64,000 nt of DNA from UBA1858 sp965262455 (GCA_965262455.1 CBDHFH010000008.1:1412850-1476849), one strand, 5' to 3'. Shown: positions 54,253 through 62,393, counted from the first letter of the stretch. Program-made: numbers and translations. Notes: generated from the sequence alone by a model not told the origin.

Positions 54253-55728
54253 CTAAATTGCATCATTTTCACGATTGACTGTTGTTGGCCAACCTGCACC
54301 ACCATAGTCCGTAGTACAATTCGCTGCTGTATTACCAATAAATAGATTTGAAGTATCATCTATTTCAAAACAAAATCCATCTGCTGAACCGCCACCATTT
54401 ATATTACCGGATGAACTCGCATGATTATTTCGAATAGTATTATTTGAGCCATCAACACGAATCCCAGTATGTTGATTATCTGAAGCGGAATTACTCTCTA
54501 CTAACGAGTTGCCTCCTACAAGTATTCCTCCTTGACCGTTAGTTTCAGATAAGTTGTTACCGCTAGCCGTATTTCCGATGATGGTATTCCCACCCTCACC
54601 ATAGATTCCCCAATGTTGATTAGATGCTGCGGTATTATTGATAATTGTAGAAAAAGGGCCAGCGGAAATTCCATAACCACTTTGATTTTGACGCACAGTA
54701 TTATTTATTAATGTAGAGCCAGCTAGGCCATGGATGCCGTAGGTGGCGTTATTTCCTGATCCACTAAGGGTATTATTAATAAGACTAGAACCAACACCAG
54801 CAAGAATACCCCAAACAAAACTATCCTCAACAGTATTGTTTAAGATGATAGAGTTATCACCTGAATAGATACCCCCACCTCCACTATTTATTACAATACA
54901 ATTTTCAATACGATTATTACGTCCAGGTAAGTAAATCCCCCCATTTAAAGTAGCGGCACCGCTGGTTGTGCCGTTGTTAATAACATTAACGTAAGAGATA
55001 ACATTTGAATTTGTATCAACAAGAGAATTAGTATTTTCATAAATTCCAGTCATGCCAAAATTTTGTATAGTTCCATTCTTGATCGTTACTGCACTTTGAT
55101 TGCTAAGGTCTACACCAAAGTCATTAAATCCACCACCATCGATTGTAAACCCCATTAGATCTATTGTGACATTATCGACATTGACATCAATGCCACCACC
55201 TGCAGAGCCATCTAAGTTTTGAGTAAGATAGTATGAACCACTTTGACTAATACTAAATGGTAACGAGCTTATTGGTGAGCGTACAGCATTCACTGCCGCA
55301 TCAACAATTTGACTAGCCGACATTCCTTCTAACATAGACGCGTTTTCAGACTCTAATGCAGAGGGCATAGACGTAATCATTCGACGCGGTGTCATTTCAC
55401 TATCAGACTCAACAGTCACTCCAGCATATGTTTGCTGTTGAAATAAACCTGCCGGAAAAGGATTGCCACCTGAACCATCAAGCACGATTGCATATCGTCC
55501 ATCGACGACATTAACTGAACCACTTTGTGACCATAAAGAAGATCCACCTGTATCTGTGTTATAGAGATTGACAGTAATATTAGTTGAACCGTTAATAGGT
55601 GTACCGCTCGCATTTGTAAGATAGCCTTGATACGTCAATGTATTTGCTACAGACGCTATGACATTAAGTGGGAAAGTAAATACCGCAGAAATGATAAGTA
55701 TTGAGATGCTGCGTATAAAGAAAAGCAT
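54253..55728 (-). CDS. Parallel beta-helix repeat protein, secreted
   Basis: A 491-residue exported protein from the ATG at 55728, which has a clear ribosome site (AGGAG 7 bases upstream); an upstream start at 55761 is less supported. The signal peptide covers about residues 1-25. The N-terminal domain has LTYQGYLTNASGTPINGSTN and RYAIVLDGSGG, seen in many bacterial beta-rich surface proteins. From about 190 there is a right-handed parallel beta-helix with repeats of NNTVxxSxxxGI and IxNNTAxxNQHWGIYG type (NosD/pectin-lyase-like). There is no C-terminal sorting tail. It follows the FG-GAP gene on the same strand, 34 bases apart on the promoter side, so the pair is probably an operon with this gene first. 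Confidence 0.75.
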   Translation of the reverse strand: MLFFIRSISILIISAVFTFPLNVIASVANTLTYQGYLTNASGTPINGSTNITVNLYNTDTGGSSLWSQSGSVNVVDGRYAIVLDGSGGNPFPAGLFQQQTYAGVTVESDSEMTPRRMITSMPSALESENASMLEGMSASQIVDAAVNAVRSPISSLPFSISQSGSYYLTQNLDGSAGGGIDVNVDNVTIDLMGFTIDGGGFNDFGVDLSNQSAVTIKNGTIQNFGMTGIYENTNSLVDTNSNVISYVNVINNGTTSGAATLNGGIYLPGRNNRIENCIVINSGGGGIYSGDNSIILNNTVEDSFVWGILAGVGSSLINNTLSGSGNNATYGIHGLAGSTLINNTVRQNQSGYGISAGPFSTIINNTAASNQHWGIYGEGGNTIIGNTASGNNLSETNGQGGILVGGNSLVESNSASDNQHTGIRVDGSNNTIRNNHASSSGNINGGGSADGFCFEIDDTSNLFIGNTAANCTTDYGGAGWPTTVNRENDAI

Positions 55729-56061
55729 ACTGTGTCTCCTAAATATTCTAAGCTTTAACAAATCTATATTTTCATATCTTTATAAGCACTATTAAAAATG
55801 ATTAGCTATTACAAATTGATGAAAGAAATCTATCAGTTTTATAATAATCTCCTGATTATCCTAAAATTAAGCATAAAATCAGTATTTACGTGAAACGAAA
55901 AAATTATTAGTTCTTGAAATTCATTATTTTTTCTAAGTTGATGTTATTACAAATTTGTAAATGAATTATTTATGAAATTTGAGGGAGTAAATTGATTCAA
56001 TATAATCAATAGACAAAGTTGGAACTCTGAACATAAAATTAACTAATCATTTACATTAGTA
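55729..56061. other. AT-rich divergent intergenic region
   Basis: 333 bases separate the divergent beta-helix and membrane-protein genes. It is AT-rich with no ORF, palindrome or terminator seen. The promoters of both transcription units are expected here. Confidence 0.5.
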
Positions 56062-57459
56062 ATGTCCGCTTTGGGTCGTTATTCAGTCACATTTCATAAT
56101 CCAATTTCCTTAAAGCTTAACTCTTTAGAGTACACTCAAGATAATCGTAAATTTACTTCGATAGTTGAAGATCTAATTGGCAATAATATAGATAGTGTTT
56201 CTTTTGATGAGAGAAAAAATATCGAATTAAATTTAGACGCAACGACTAAACTTGTTGTTTCTTTACAGTCTTCTCAATTCACTCGAAGTTATGCCTTTGA
56301 AATATCGGATTTAAACAATTCATATCCGACTACAAAACATTTTTCTCGTCCTCCTCAGCCATCAAAGCTTGAACGGCATGTATCAAATCCACGAATATCT
56401 GAACTGTCAGCGATTAAGATGCTGAGGGATGAAATCAATGAATTGCCAGAGATTAAAAAACAAAAGCCTGATCAATTTAAAGCAATGGGCCATTTTGTTT
56501 CAAGGATTAAATATGCTATTGGTCTAGCATTTAAAGAAAAAGAAATATTTTTGTTTGTTCTTTTGCAGTGGCTAGTTGTCATGCTTGGATATTATCTCTG
56601 GGTTCAAATGCTAGATTGGATACCTCAAGAAACTTGGCAAAGAGCAGCTAACGATGAGGACACAACCGGAGCTAATATCGCTCTAACAGTTTGGTCATTC
56701 TTAGTGGTAGGCCTAGTTGCTTATCCATTAGGGATTCTTAGTGCATGTATGGCAAGTGTACACTTTCTTAGGAAGCAACATTATGAATCAACAATTGGAA
56801 CGTGCATGAAGACAGTACTTCCTCATAGCTTTGCTTTATGGATTTTGCATTGGATAGATGGATGGTACACAGTAAACCGAATATTAGATAGATTACCTAA
56901 GAAAAATGATACTGAAAGCTACAAAGAAAAAGCACTAAAGGAAGCACTTTATTATGCTTGGAAAATTGCCATCTCCGGAATGTTACCAAGCATTACTCTA
57001 GGTTCTGGCCTGATACAAGGGGCTAAAAATTCTTTAATATTCGTTAAAGTAAATTTCAAAGAAATTGCATTGTTACGCATTGGGTATTCATTATTCTGCT
57101 GGGTCGTAGGAATACTGACATATATACTGACAATACTATTTTTTGTATTTACTAACGTTATGTCTGATACAAAAGACATAACTGAGGGAATTTATGGGTT
57201 TTATATGTGGGTAGGCATTCCCGCTGCGGTAGGTATAGGTGTTGTTATTGTAATTTTAAGGCCCATTTATCTTATTTCTCTTTGTGATGTATATTCCGAT
57301 CATATAGATAATTCAGAAGCAGAGAAAATTACTCTTGATCGTGCTTCTAGAGGCGAAAATACGTTTTATGCATTTGTATTAATAGCGATTGTTATATTAT
57401 TGATATATATATTTCGGGAGCAGCTAGGAATACTAGATCTACTAACATTTTATAATTAA
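56062..57459 (+). CDS. Unknown multi-pass membrane protein with soluble N-terminal domain
   Basis: A 465-residue protein I do not recognise. Residues 1-95 form a soluble beta-rich domain (FHNPISLKLNSLEYTQDN region); 100-150 is a polar linker; then six or so membrane helices (for example IFLFVLLQWLVVMLGYYLWV near 172, VWSFLVVGLVAYPLGILSAC near 220, WVVGILTYILTILFFVF and FYAFVLIAIVILLIYIF near the end). A helical loop with LPHSFALWILHWIDGWYTVN lies between. The ATG at 56062 lies in a sequence resembling the left half of the palindromic repeat family and has no ribosome site, so the start is uncertain. It is inside the island. Confidence 0.65.
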   Translation: MSALGRYSVTFHNPISLKLNSLEYTQDNRKFTSIVEDLIGNNIDSVSFDERKNIELNLDATTKLVVSLQSSQFTRSYAFEISDLNNSYPTTKHFSRPPQPSKLERHVSNPRISELSAIKMLRDEINELPEIKKQKPDQFKAMGHFVSRIKYAIGLAFKEKEIFLFVLLQWLVVMLGYYLWVQMLDWIPQETWQRAANDEDTTGANIALTVWSFLVVGLVAYPLGILSACMASVHFLRKQHYESTIGTCMKTVLPHSFALWILHWIDGWYTVNRILDRLPKKNDTESYKEKALKEALYYAWKIAISGMLPSITLGSGLIQGAKNSLIFVKVNFKEIALLRIGYSLFCWVVGILTYILTILFFVFTNVMSDTKDITEGIYGFYMWVGIPAAVGIGVVIVILRPIYLISLCDVYSDHIDNSEAEKITLDRASRGENTFYAFVLIAIVILLIYIFREQLGILDLLTFYN

Positions 57460-57464
57460 TCGAA

Positions 57465-57492
57465 TGACCGCTATTGCGCCGTTAGCGGACTA
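57465..57492. repeat. Palindromic repeat copy after the membrane-protein gene
   Basis: TGACCGCTATTGCGCC and GTTAGCGGACTAT are paired arms (CCGCTA / TAGCGG) with compensatory difference from the consensus (T-A for the CTTT/AAAG pair). It begins five bases after the stop of the membrane protein. Confidence 0.7.
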
Positions 57493-57745
57493 TATGCATC
57501 ATACTAGTAATAAATATTTATTTGATCATTTAAATTAAATTTCGATAATTCTATTTTTTGTTATATTAGTAATTAGTTTGTTACTAAGATGATGTATTTT
57601 GTTAATAATGTTTTAACATCACTTCAATACTCTCAATATTCACTGAATATCTGCCACACTGCTGCAAAATAATTCCAAAATTATAATTAGCTTTAATCAC
57701 TTCTTTATCTTAAGTGGCGGATAAATATAGCACTTGGGAGTAGCT

Positions 57746-58393
57746 ATGAGACACTCAATATATACATTAGCTTTATTATTACTATTATTGGTATTTTCTA
57801 ATTCAGTAGGAGCTGTATATTTAAATATAGACAATATTTCAGTACAGCAAGGCCCAGGTACATCACCAGGTTCCTTCAATAATACATTTAGTGGAGGCAC
57901 GTTGGATAAAGTCATTGATGCACCCTCTGCAAATGCTCCAGAGTTTCACAATCAAACAACACATATTTGGTTTACCGCTAGTCAAGTTGGTGGCGGCTTA
58001 GAGCTAAGATTTGATTTTCATCAAGAGTATGATATCTCGACACTTCATTTCTGGAACTACACATCAGAGTCTTATGACGTTGATAATGTTGATTTCACAT
58101 TTTTCAACAGCAGCAACCAACAAGTAGGCCAATTATCTATATCACCTGCTCTTGGTAGCGCTCCAGGTATAATGGCGGAAGATATAGTACTTGCGGCACC
58201 ATTAAATGTTCAATATGTTACCGCATTTTTATCTGGCACAAATCGGCAAGTTGATTTTCAAAATATTGGGTTTACAGCCGAGGTGTCTGAACCCAGGGTT
58301 GTTCAAGTGCCGTTTCCAATTTGGACTGTTGTAATTTTAGCACTAGTATTAATTTCGTTAGCTATATTAAAGACAAGAAAACAGCAAATTTAG
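57746..58393 (+). CDS. Secreted discoidin-like protein with VPxPxW tail
   Basis: A 215-residue exported protein from the ATG at 57746, with GGGAG five bases upstream; a TTG 12 bases earlier is in frame. The signal peptide covers about 1-21 (LALLLLLLVFSNSVGA). The body resembles a discoidin/F5-8-type carbohydrate-binding fold (LELRFDFHQEYDISTLHFWN, VDNVDFTFFNSS). The C-terminal tail VVQVPFPIWTVVILALVLIS ends LKTRKQQI. It is one of two sorting-tail proteins carried by the island after the membrane protein. Confidence 0.7.
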   Translation: MRHSIYTLALLLLLLVFSNSVGAVYLNIDNISVQQGPGTSPGSFNNTFSGGTLDKVIDAPSANAPEFHNQTTHIWFTASQVGGGLELRFDFHQEYDISTLHFWNYTSESYDVDNVDFTFFNSSNQQVGQLSISPALGSAPGIMAEDIVLAAPLNVQYVTAFLSGTNRQVDFQNIGFTAEVSEPRVVQVPFPIWTVVILALVLISLAILKTRKQQI

Positions 58394-58413
58394 CCGAAGG
58401 TGAATACATAGGT

Positions 58414-58442
58414 ATGTCCGCTTTTGCGCCGTAAGCGGACAT
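58414..58442. repeat. Palindromic repeat copy (well conserved)
   Basis: ATGTCCGCTTTTGCGCC and GTAAGCGGACAT, with arms ATGTCCGCTT / AAGCGGACAT. It begins 21 bases after the stop codon of the discoidin-like gene. A half copy of the family follows at 58634-58653. Confidence 0.85.
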
Positions 58443-59096
58443 ATTTCCTGCGTTACGATCTGTTGATATTAGGATCACCAATACTCTTTTCTATTACAGC
58501 AAGTCATAAATTAATCTTTTTACTTTTCACCTAGATAAGCTAATATAGTTTCTATAAAAATGAATATTGAAAGTGATAATGAAAGAATGAAATTTGCAGG
58601 GTTCATACTTTTTTTTATTTCTACAAATACTGCATTTGCCGTAAAGCGGATATAAAAGTAGACATACCGCATAAAGAGATTACTTCCTTAGTTTTTTTAA
58701 GTAATCATGCTCTTAGTCAGTGTTTGTATTTGTCGGGTACTATTTGAACTGCCATAATATTTGTAAATTTAGTTATAAAATTCGACAAAAATAATTCCTC
58801 TTGCCTCAAATCACTAATTTGTTTTAGTGAGATGGCTTTAACAGGAGAAGCTGATAATCAATACAGGTTTTGTAACAGAGATTTAATATTTAATTCTAAT
58901 TTTAAGGTCGAAGTTTCTATCAAATTTTTAACAAAAAGCGATAATTTGTTACTAGATTGCCATCAATAATTCACTGGATTTTAATTCTATTCTACTTTCA
59001 TTTTGATAATATTTGACTATAAATGTTTAACGATCGAGTCGTTGTGGTCGTTTGATTAATTCGGATGGGATTTTTTTATTCAATGAGACTTTTGTC
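58443..59096. other. Low-coding interval with repeat half-copy
   Basis: About 650 bases without an intact gene. It holds the truncated ORF at 58587-58655 and a repeat half-copy TTTGCCGTAAAGCGGATAT (58635-58653). The rest is AT-rich and shows no other structure that I can support. Confidence 0.5.
58587..58655 (+). pseudogene. Truncated signal-peptide ORF ending in a repeat half-copy
   Basis: A 22-codon ORF encodes MKFAGFILFFISTNTAFA, a convincing signal peptide, then runs into the half palindrome and stops after VKRI. It looks like the 5' end of an exported-protein gene cut off where a repeat element joined. An upstream in-frame ATG at 58560 would add nine residues. It is too short to be functional on its own. 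Confidence 0.35.
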
Positions 59097-59726
59097 ATGA
59101 TCTTCAAACACTATTTCGCCATATTAGTTGCAGCATTATTCTTCAGTACCCTCACTTCTGCACAGGCAGCGACAATTGAATTCGGGACACCTGGCTCTAC
59201 GGATGAAGAGACATCATTTTCTTTTACGGAAGGCCCATTTAGTGTCACAGCGACCACTCCAACATCGGGTAGTATCATTCATCAAGCAGGTTTCGGACTT
59301 GGTGTCAAAGAAGATGGTGCGTTGAACAATGGTCAGCAAAACGCTATTAATACAGGAGAAGAGATTGAATTCGACTTCGGCACTTCGGTCATATTCCAAT
59401 CAATGGAGCTGTTTTTTGGCAACACAACGCTAACTGGTGATGAACAGTTCAATCTATTCTTGGACGACGTCCAACTGACCTTCGACGAGGCACCCGGTCA
59501 GGACTTTTTTATTGAGTCGAGCGCGCCAGACGTCCCGAATGGTCGACTGCTTCAAATATATGGTTTTGCTGACGGAATTAGTGGCACCGTGCTGCGCTTC
59601 GAGGGTAACGGTTCTATTAATCCGGAGTTCAGGGTATCAAACATCACAGTTGTCCCAGTTCCGGCCGCCGTTTGGTTGCTAGGCTCCGGTCTGCTTGGCT
59701 TGATTGGGTTAGCCAGACGTAAGTAA
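59097..59726 (+). CDS. Secreted protein with VPVPA-type PEP-CTERM tail
   Basis: A 209-residue exported protein from ATG 59097; the frame is also open from TTG 59052. The signal peptide ends near AQAA (about residue 22). The beta-rich body includes FDFGTSVIFQSMELFFGNTT and LRFEGNGSINPEFRVSNI. The tail VPVPAAVWLLGSGLLGLIGL ends ARRK, the standard PEP-CTERM class, unlike the VPxPxW proteins nearby. Its codons are more GC-rich (for example the stretch around 59460-59600) than its neighbours', suggesting a different origin. Confidence 0.75.
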   Translation: MIFKHYFAILVAALFFSTLTSAQAATIEFGTPGSTDEETSFSFTEGPFSVTATTPTSGSIIHQAGFGLGVKEDGALNNGQQNAINTGEEIEFDFGTSVIFQSMELFFGNTTLTGDEQFNLFLDDVQLTFDEAPGQDFFIESSAPDVPNGRLLQIYGFADGISGTVLRFEGNGSINPEFRVSNITVVPVPAAVWLLGSGLLGLIGLARRK

Positions 59727-59752
59727 GCAAAGTTCTAACAATTTCCCAATTG

Positions 59753-59774
59753 CGGCTCCTTCGGGAGCCGTTTT
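59753..59774 (+). terminator. Rho-independent terminator with UUCG loop
   Basis: CGGCTCC (59753-59759) pairs with GGAGCCG (59764-59770) around TTCG, a stable tetraloop, followed by TTTT. It ends the PEP-CTERM gene. Confidence 0.85.
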
Positions 59775-59786
59775 AATTTGTGCTAA

Positions 59787-59812
59787 ATGACCGCTTTTGG
59801 CCGTAAGCGGAC
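59787..59812. repeat. Palindromic repeat copy
   Basis: TGACCGCTTTTGGCC and GTAAGCGGACA form arms CCGCTT / AAGCGG with a short loop. It is located 17 bases beyond the terminator of the preceding gene and 38 bases before the next start codon. Confidence 0.8.
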
Positions 59813-59850
59813 ACTCACTCACCTACTACCTCAATAGTATTTCAGGTTAA

Positions 59851-60669
59851 ATGAAGAATAGCGACTCGTATAAGTTAGATCGATCTAGATTAGAAAAGCT
59901 TCTTAATCTATATAACAGAGTCCAAAGAGACCGAAATACACTTGATCTAGAATTTCAGAAAGCACCTATAGATAAAATTCAAGAACACATTCCACCCCCA
60001 TCCAGATGGTCTATATTTTACGAATTAGAATATCCCCAACACTTGATGTTTGTAATGAAATGGCTTGGGATTTTTGAAGAATACGCTAAAGCTGCTAAAT
60101 CTGATACACCCGTAAAAAATCTATTAGATTATTTCGACAAATTTGATGAAAATTCTATAGCCCCACCCGAAGCTCCTAGAGACGGTATAACAGAGTATCA
60201 TGCCATTCTATCTATAATATCATTAGTTAAAACGCTTAAAAGTTGGATGGTATTTGGAAAGACATTATCTAAGCTACACGATGAGGCTGGAGAAGGTTCT
60301 TTTTCTGCATTATACAAAGGACTACAAATCGATCCAGCTTTCATTACTACCACAAATGGTTCTTATTTATTTTCCATAGCCCTGCTTAAGAGAAAAAAGA
60401 GCATAGTTGTAAATACAATTCACAATAAAATGAGATCGAATCTTAAAAAACATAATCCTTCTCTCGAACCAGTCCGATTTATTCTAACGGCTTTAGCTGA
60501 AGTAGGGGATTACAACAAATATACCGAATCAGATAGACATAGGTTATTTGTAAAGGACCTTGGTATTTATAAATCTATGAGTAAGGATTCTGCTAAAAAA
60601 GATGATTTTGATTCATTGAATGAATTCGTTAGAAAATGGCGTCGAACAGCTGAATTCTATCCCGTCTAA
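59851..60669 (+). CDS. Unknown 272-residue soluble protein encoded on the island
   Basis: I recognise no family. The protein has no signal peptide or membrane helix and is mostly helical and charged. Its features are an N-terminal basic helix (KLDRSRLEKLLNLYNRVQRD), a central segment IFYELEYPQHLMFVMKWLGI, a lysine-rich patch FSIALLKRKKSIVVNTIHNK and an acidic and basic C-terminus (FVRKWRRTAEFYPV). There is no strong ribosome site before the ATG at 59851. It lies between a repeat copy and the replication gene and is followed by hairpins, so it is a candidate accessory or regulatory protein of the element. Confidence 0.65.
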   Translation: MKNSDSYKLDRSRLEKLLNLYNRVQRDRNTLDLEFQKAPIDKIQEHIPPPSRWSIFYELEYPQHLMFVMKWLGIFEEYAKAAKSDTPVKNLLDYFDKFDENSIAPPEAPRDGITEYHAILSIISLVKTLKSWMVFGKTLSKLHDEAGEGSFSALYKGLQIDPAFITTTNGSYLFSIALLKRKKSIVVNTIHNKMRSNLKKHNPSLEPVRFILTALAEVGDYNKYTESDRHRLFVKDLGIYKSMSKDSAKKDDFDSLNEFVRKWRRTAEFYPV

Positions 60670-60673
60670 GTAG

Positions 60674-60755
60674 CGAAGATGAAATAAATCGGTTCATCTT
60701 CGGGAAATATTGAACAATCTGCATAGTATCAATAACCGTTATTAACTTTTAACGG
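60674..60755. promoter_or_regulatory. Two inverted repeats upstream of rep: candidate replication origin or operator
   Basis: The 94-base gap before rep holds a 10-bp stem CGAAGATGAA (60674-60683) / TTCATCTTCG (60693-60702), and a 6-bp repeat CCGTTA (60736-60741) / TAACGG (60750-60755) that ends just before the ribosome site of rep. Rolling-circle initiators of this type nick at a hairpin near their own gene, so this could be the double-strand origin; alternatively the first hairpin ends transcription of the 272-residue gene and the second is an operator. Confidence 0.4.
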
Positions 60756-60763
60756 AAAATACT

Positions 60764-62074
60764 ATGAAATACCACAACCCATCTCATCTTAAGGCTCTAG
60801 AGCCTTTGGCTCAGAGCCTTGATGACGGTGCGCCACCTAGTAACACAGCACCTCCTAGTTGCAATCCAGATTCAAACTTCATTGTTCATTACGGAATAGA
60901 CTCACTTTACCTGTCTTTTCCTGGAACACTCTTTGAGTCCATTCAACGTGAACTTGATACACTCAAGTCTGCCGCCCAAACGAGCGAATTTGAAAATAGA
61001 GCCAGCGCTATCTATAGCCTAGGGGATCACCAATTCGTAGTGTCAGATAAGGGTACTCGACGGTTTCGGTTTGTACTAACAAACTACGCTTACCGAATTG
61101 AGCTGTCAGGCGCTAACTCAAAACAACTCCCGCTGGCCCATATTCAAATACGCAGCGAATACCTCTCTCTTTACGGCCCTGAGTATTGCGTGAAAGAACT
61201 TCATGATTACTTATCTACTTTAGGACAACTCGAGTCAACGGAAGTGGTTAGTCGTGCAGACTTATTTGTCGATGTCGTTACTGATATCATTTTGAACGAC
61301 ATTAATGAAGATGCTTTTGTTACTCGTGCTCGATATAAGCAAACTCATCGACTTTCAAATCTCGTAACAGGTTTTTCTATATCACCCAAGGCAACCCTAT
61401 CTGCTCGACTTTACAATAAAACTGAAGAACTCAAAGTATCAGGTAAAGAGTACTTAACTCATATCTGGAGAGAACATGGTTGGAAAGAAAATCAAACTGT
61501 CTTACGTCTTGAATTTCAATTACGAAGAACATCACTTGGTGAACATCACATTCAATCATTAAATGATTTGCTTACATCAAGAGGTGCTTTATGGCGTTAC
61601 TGCACAGAACACTGGTTACGCCTTACTATTCCATCTAGGCAAGATAAAACACAATCTCGATGGCCCTTACATTGGCTTTGGGTGTTATTTACAAACATTA
61701 AATGGGGCTTTGATACACAACCCATTTCTTTCCCATTACGCAAATACTTAGCACCTTCTGATGAACGTTTATTTATTAATGGACTCAGTACGATTACATC
61801 ATTCATGGCACGTGAAGGAATTACTGACATAAACCAAGCTATCGATGAATATTTTACTTGTGCTAAACATTTTCATGATTCTCGCGCGGATAAATTCGGT
61901 GCTGATTTTGAGTTATATGTGCAAACTCGCGCAAAAAATAAAGCACGATTGTATGGCACTCAATGGCCCAAAGAACTCGAAAAATCTAAACGACTCATTG
62001 ACTCGGAATCTGCCAAGGCCTATGAACATGAACAGTATAAGCGTGATCCGATGTGGTGGGATTTGGATGAATGA
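60764..62074 (+). CDS. Rep_trans-type replication initiation protein
   Basis: A 436-residue protein matching the replication-initiation-factor family of rolling-circle plasmids, filamentous phages and integrative elements. VSRADLFVDVVTD (about residues 162-174) carries the conserved Arg-x-Asp, followed by ARLYNKTEELKVSG (214-227) with the proposed catalytic-region Tyr/Lys and RLEFQLRR (248-255). It would nick the element's origin and start rolling-circle replication after excision. A good ribosome site (AACGGAA) precedes the ATG at 60764. The last eight bases overlap the HTH gene, implying coupling. Confidence 0.8.
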   Translation: MKYHNPSHLKALEPLAQSLDDGAPPSNTAPPSCNPDSNFIVHYGIDSLYLSFPGTLFESIQRELDTLKSAAQTSEFENRASAIYSLGDHQFVVSDKGTRRFRFVLTNYAYRIELSGANSKQLPLAHIQIRSEYLSLYGPEYCVKELHDYLSTLGQLESTEVVSRADLFVDVVTDIILNDINEDAFVTRARYKQTHRLSNLVTGFSISPKATLSARLYNKTEELKVSGKEYLTHIWREHGWKENQTVLRLEFQLRRTSLGEHHIQSLNDLLTSRGALWRYCTEHWLRLTIPSRQDKTQSRWPLHWLWVLFTNIKWGFDTQPISFPLRKYLAPSDERLFINGLSTITSFMAREGITDINQAIDEYFTCAKHFHDSRADKFGADFELYVQTRAKNKARLYGTQWPKELEKSKRLIDSESAKAYEHEQYKRDPMWWDLDE

Positions 62075-62393
62075 AAAGACATACGATCTTAAATCAGCTG
62101 CCCAGTTTTTACACCTATCTCCTGAAACGCTACGTGAAAAAGCAAAATCTGGTCAGATTAAAGGCGCTAAGCCAGGTAAATGCTGGGTATTTATACAATC
62201 TGATCTTGTTGATTACCTCCGTTCACTTTATTCTGTCTCTCAAGGACAGGTGCCGTTAAGTGGCTGTGACGATAAGGAGAAACGCCTATGTCACTCTACC
62301 AACGCGGTGAACTCTGGTGGGTTCGTTTCAAAGGCCCTAACGGGCAACGAATACGAAAGTCTACTGGAACTACCAACAAGGAAGACGCCCTAG
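62067..62393 (+). CDS. Excisionase-like helix-turn-helix protein
   Basis: A 108-residue protein from the ATG at 62067, which overlaps the rep stop. The N-terminal half is a MerR/excisionase-type (HTH_17) DNA-binding domain: YDLKSAAQFLHLSPETLREK then GAKPGKCWVFIQSDLVDYLR. The last 35 residues are read from sequence that overlaps the integrase start in another frame. It would direct excision or control int/rep transcription. In-frame sequence upstream of 62067 is antisense-type noise within rep. Confidence 0.75.
   Translation: MNEKTYDLKSAAQFLHLSPETLREKAKSGQIKGAKPGKCWVFIQSDLVDYLRSLYSVSQGQVPLSGCDDKEKRLCHSTNAVNSGGFVSKALTGNEYESLLELPTRKTP

Noticed and set aside
47108..59812. Palindromic repeats as integron attC sites with gene cassettes
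   Set aside because: Genes alternate with one palindrome each, but the elements are only about 28 bases, lack GTTRRRY/RYYYAAC boxes and the long asymmetrical stem of attC, genes are on both strands, and no integron integrase is seen.
47108..59812. CRISPR array
   Set aside because: Repeat copies are separated by whole genes and variable distances, with no regular spacers or cas genes.
61845..62393. 182-residue ORF as the full HTH protein
   Set aside because: Its upstream 74 codons overlap rep and have no family match. The HTH domain begins at the ATG at 62067, overlapping the rep stop by eight bases.
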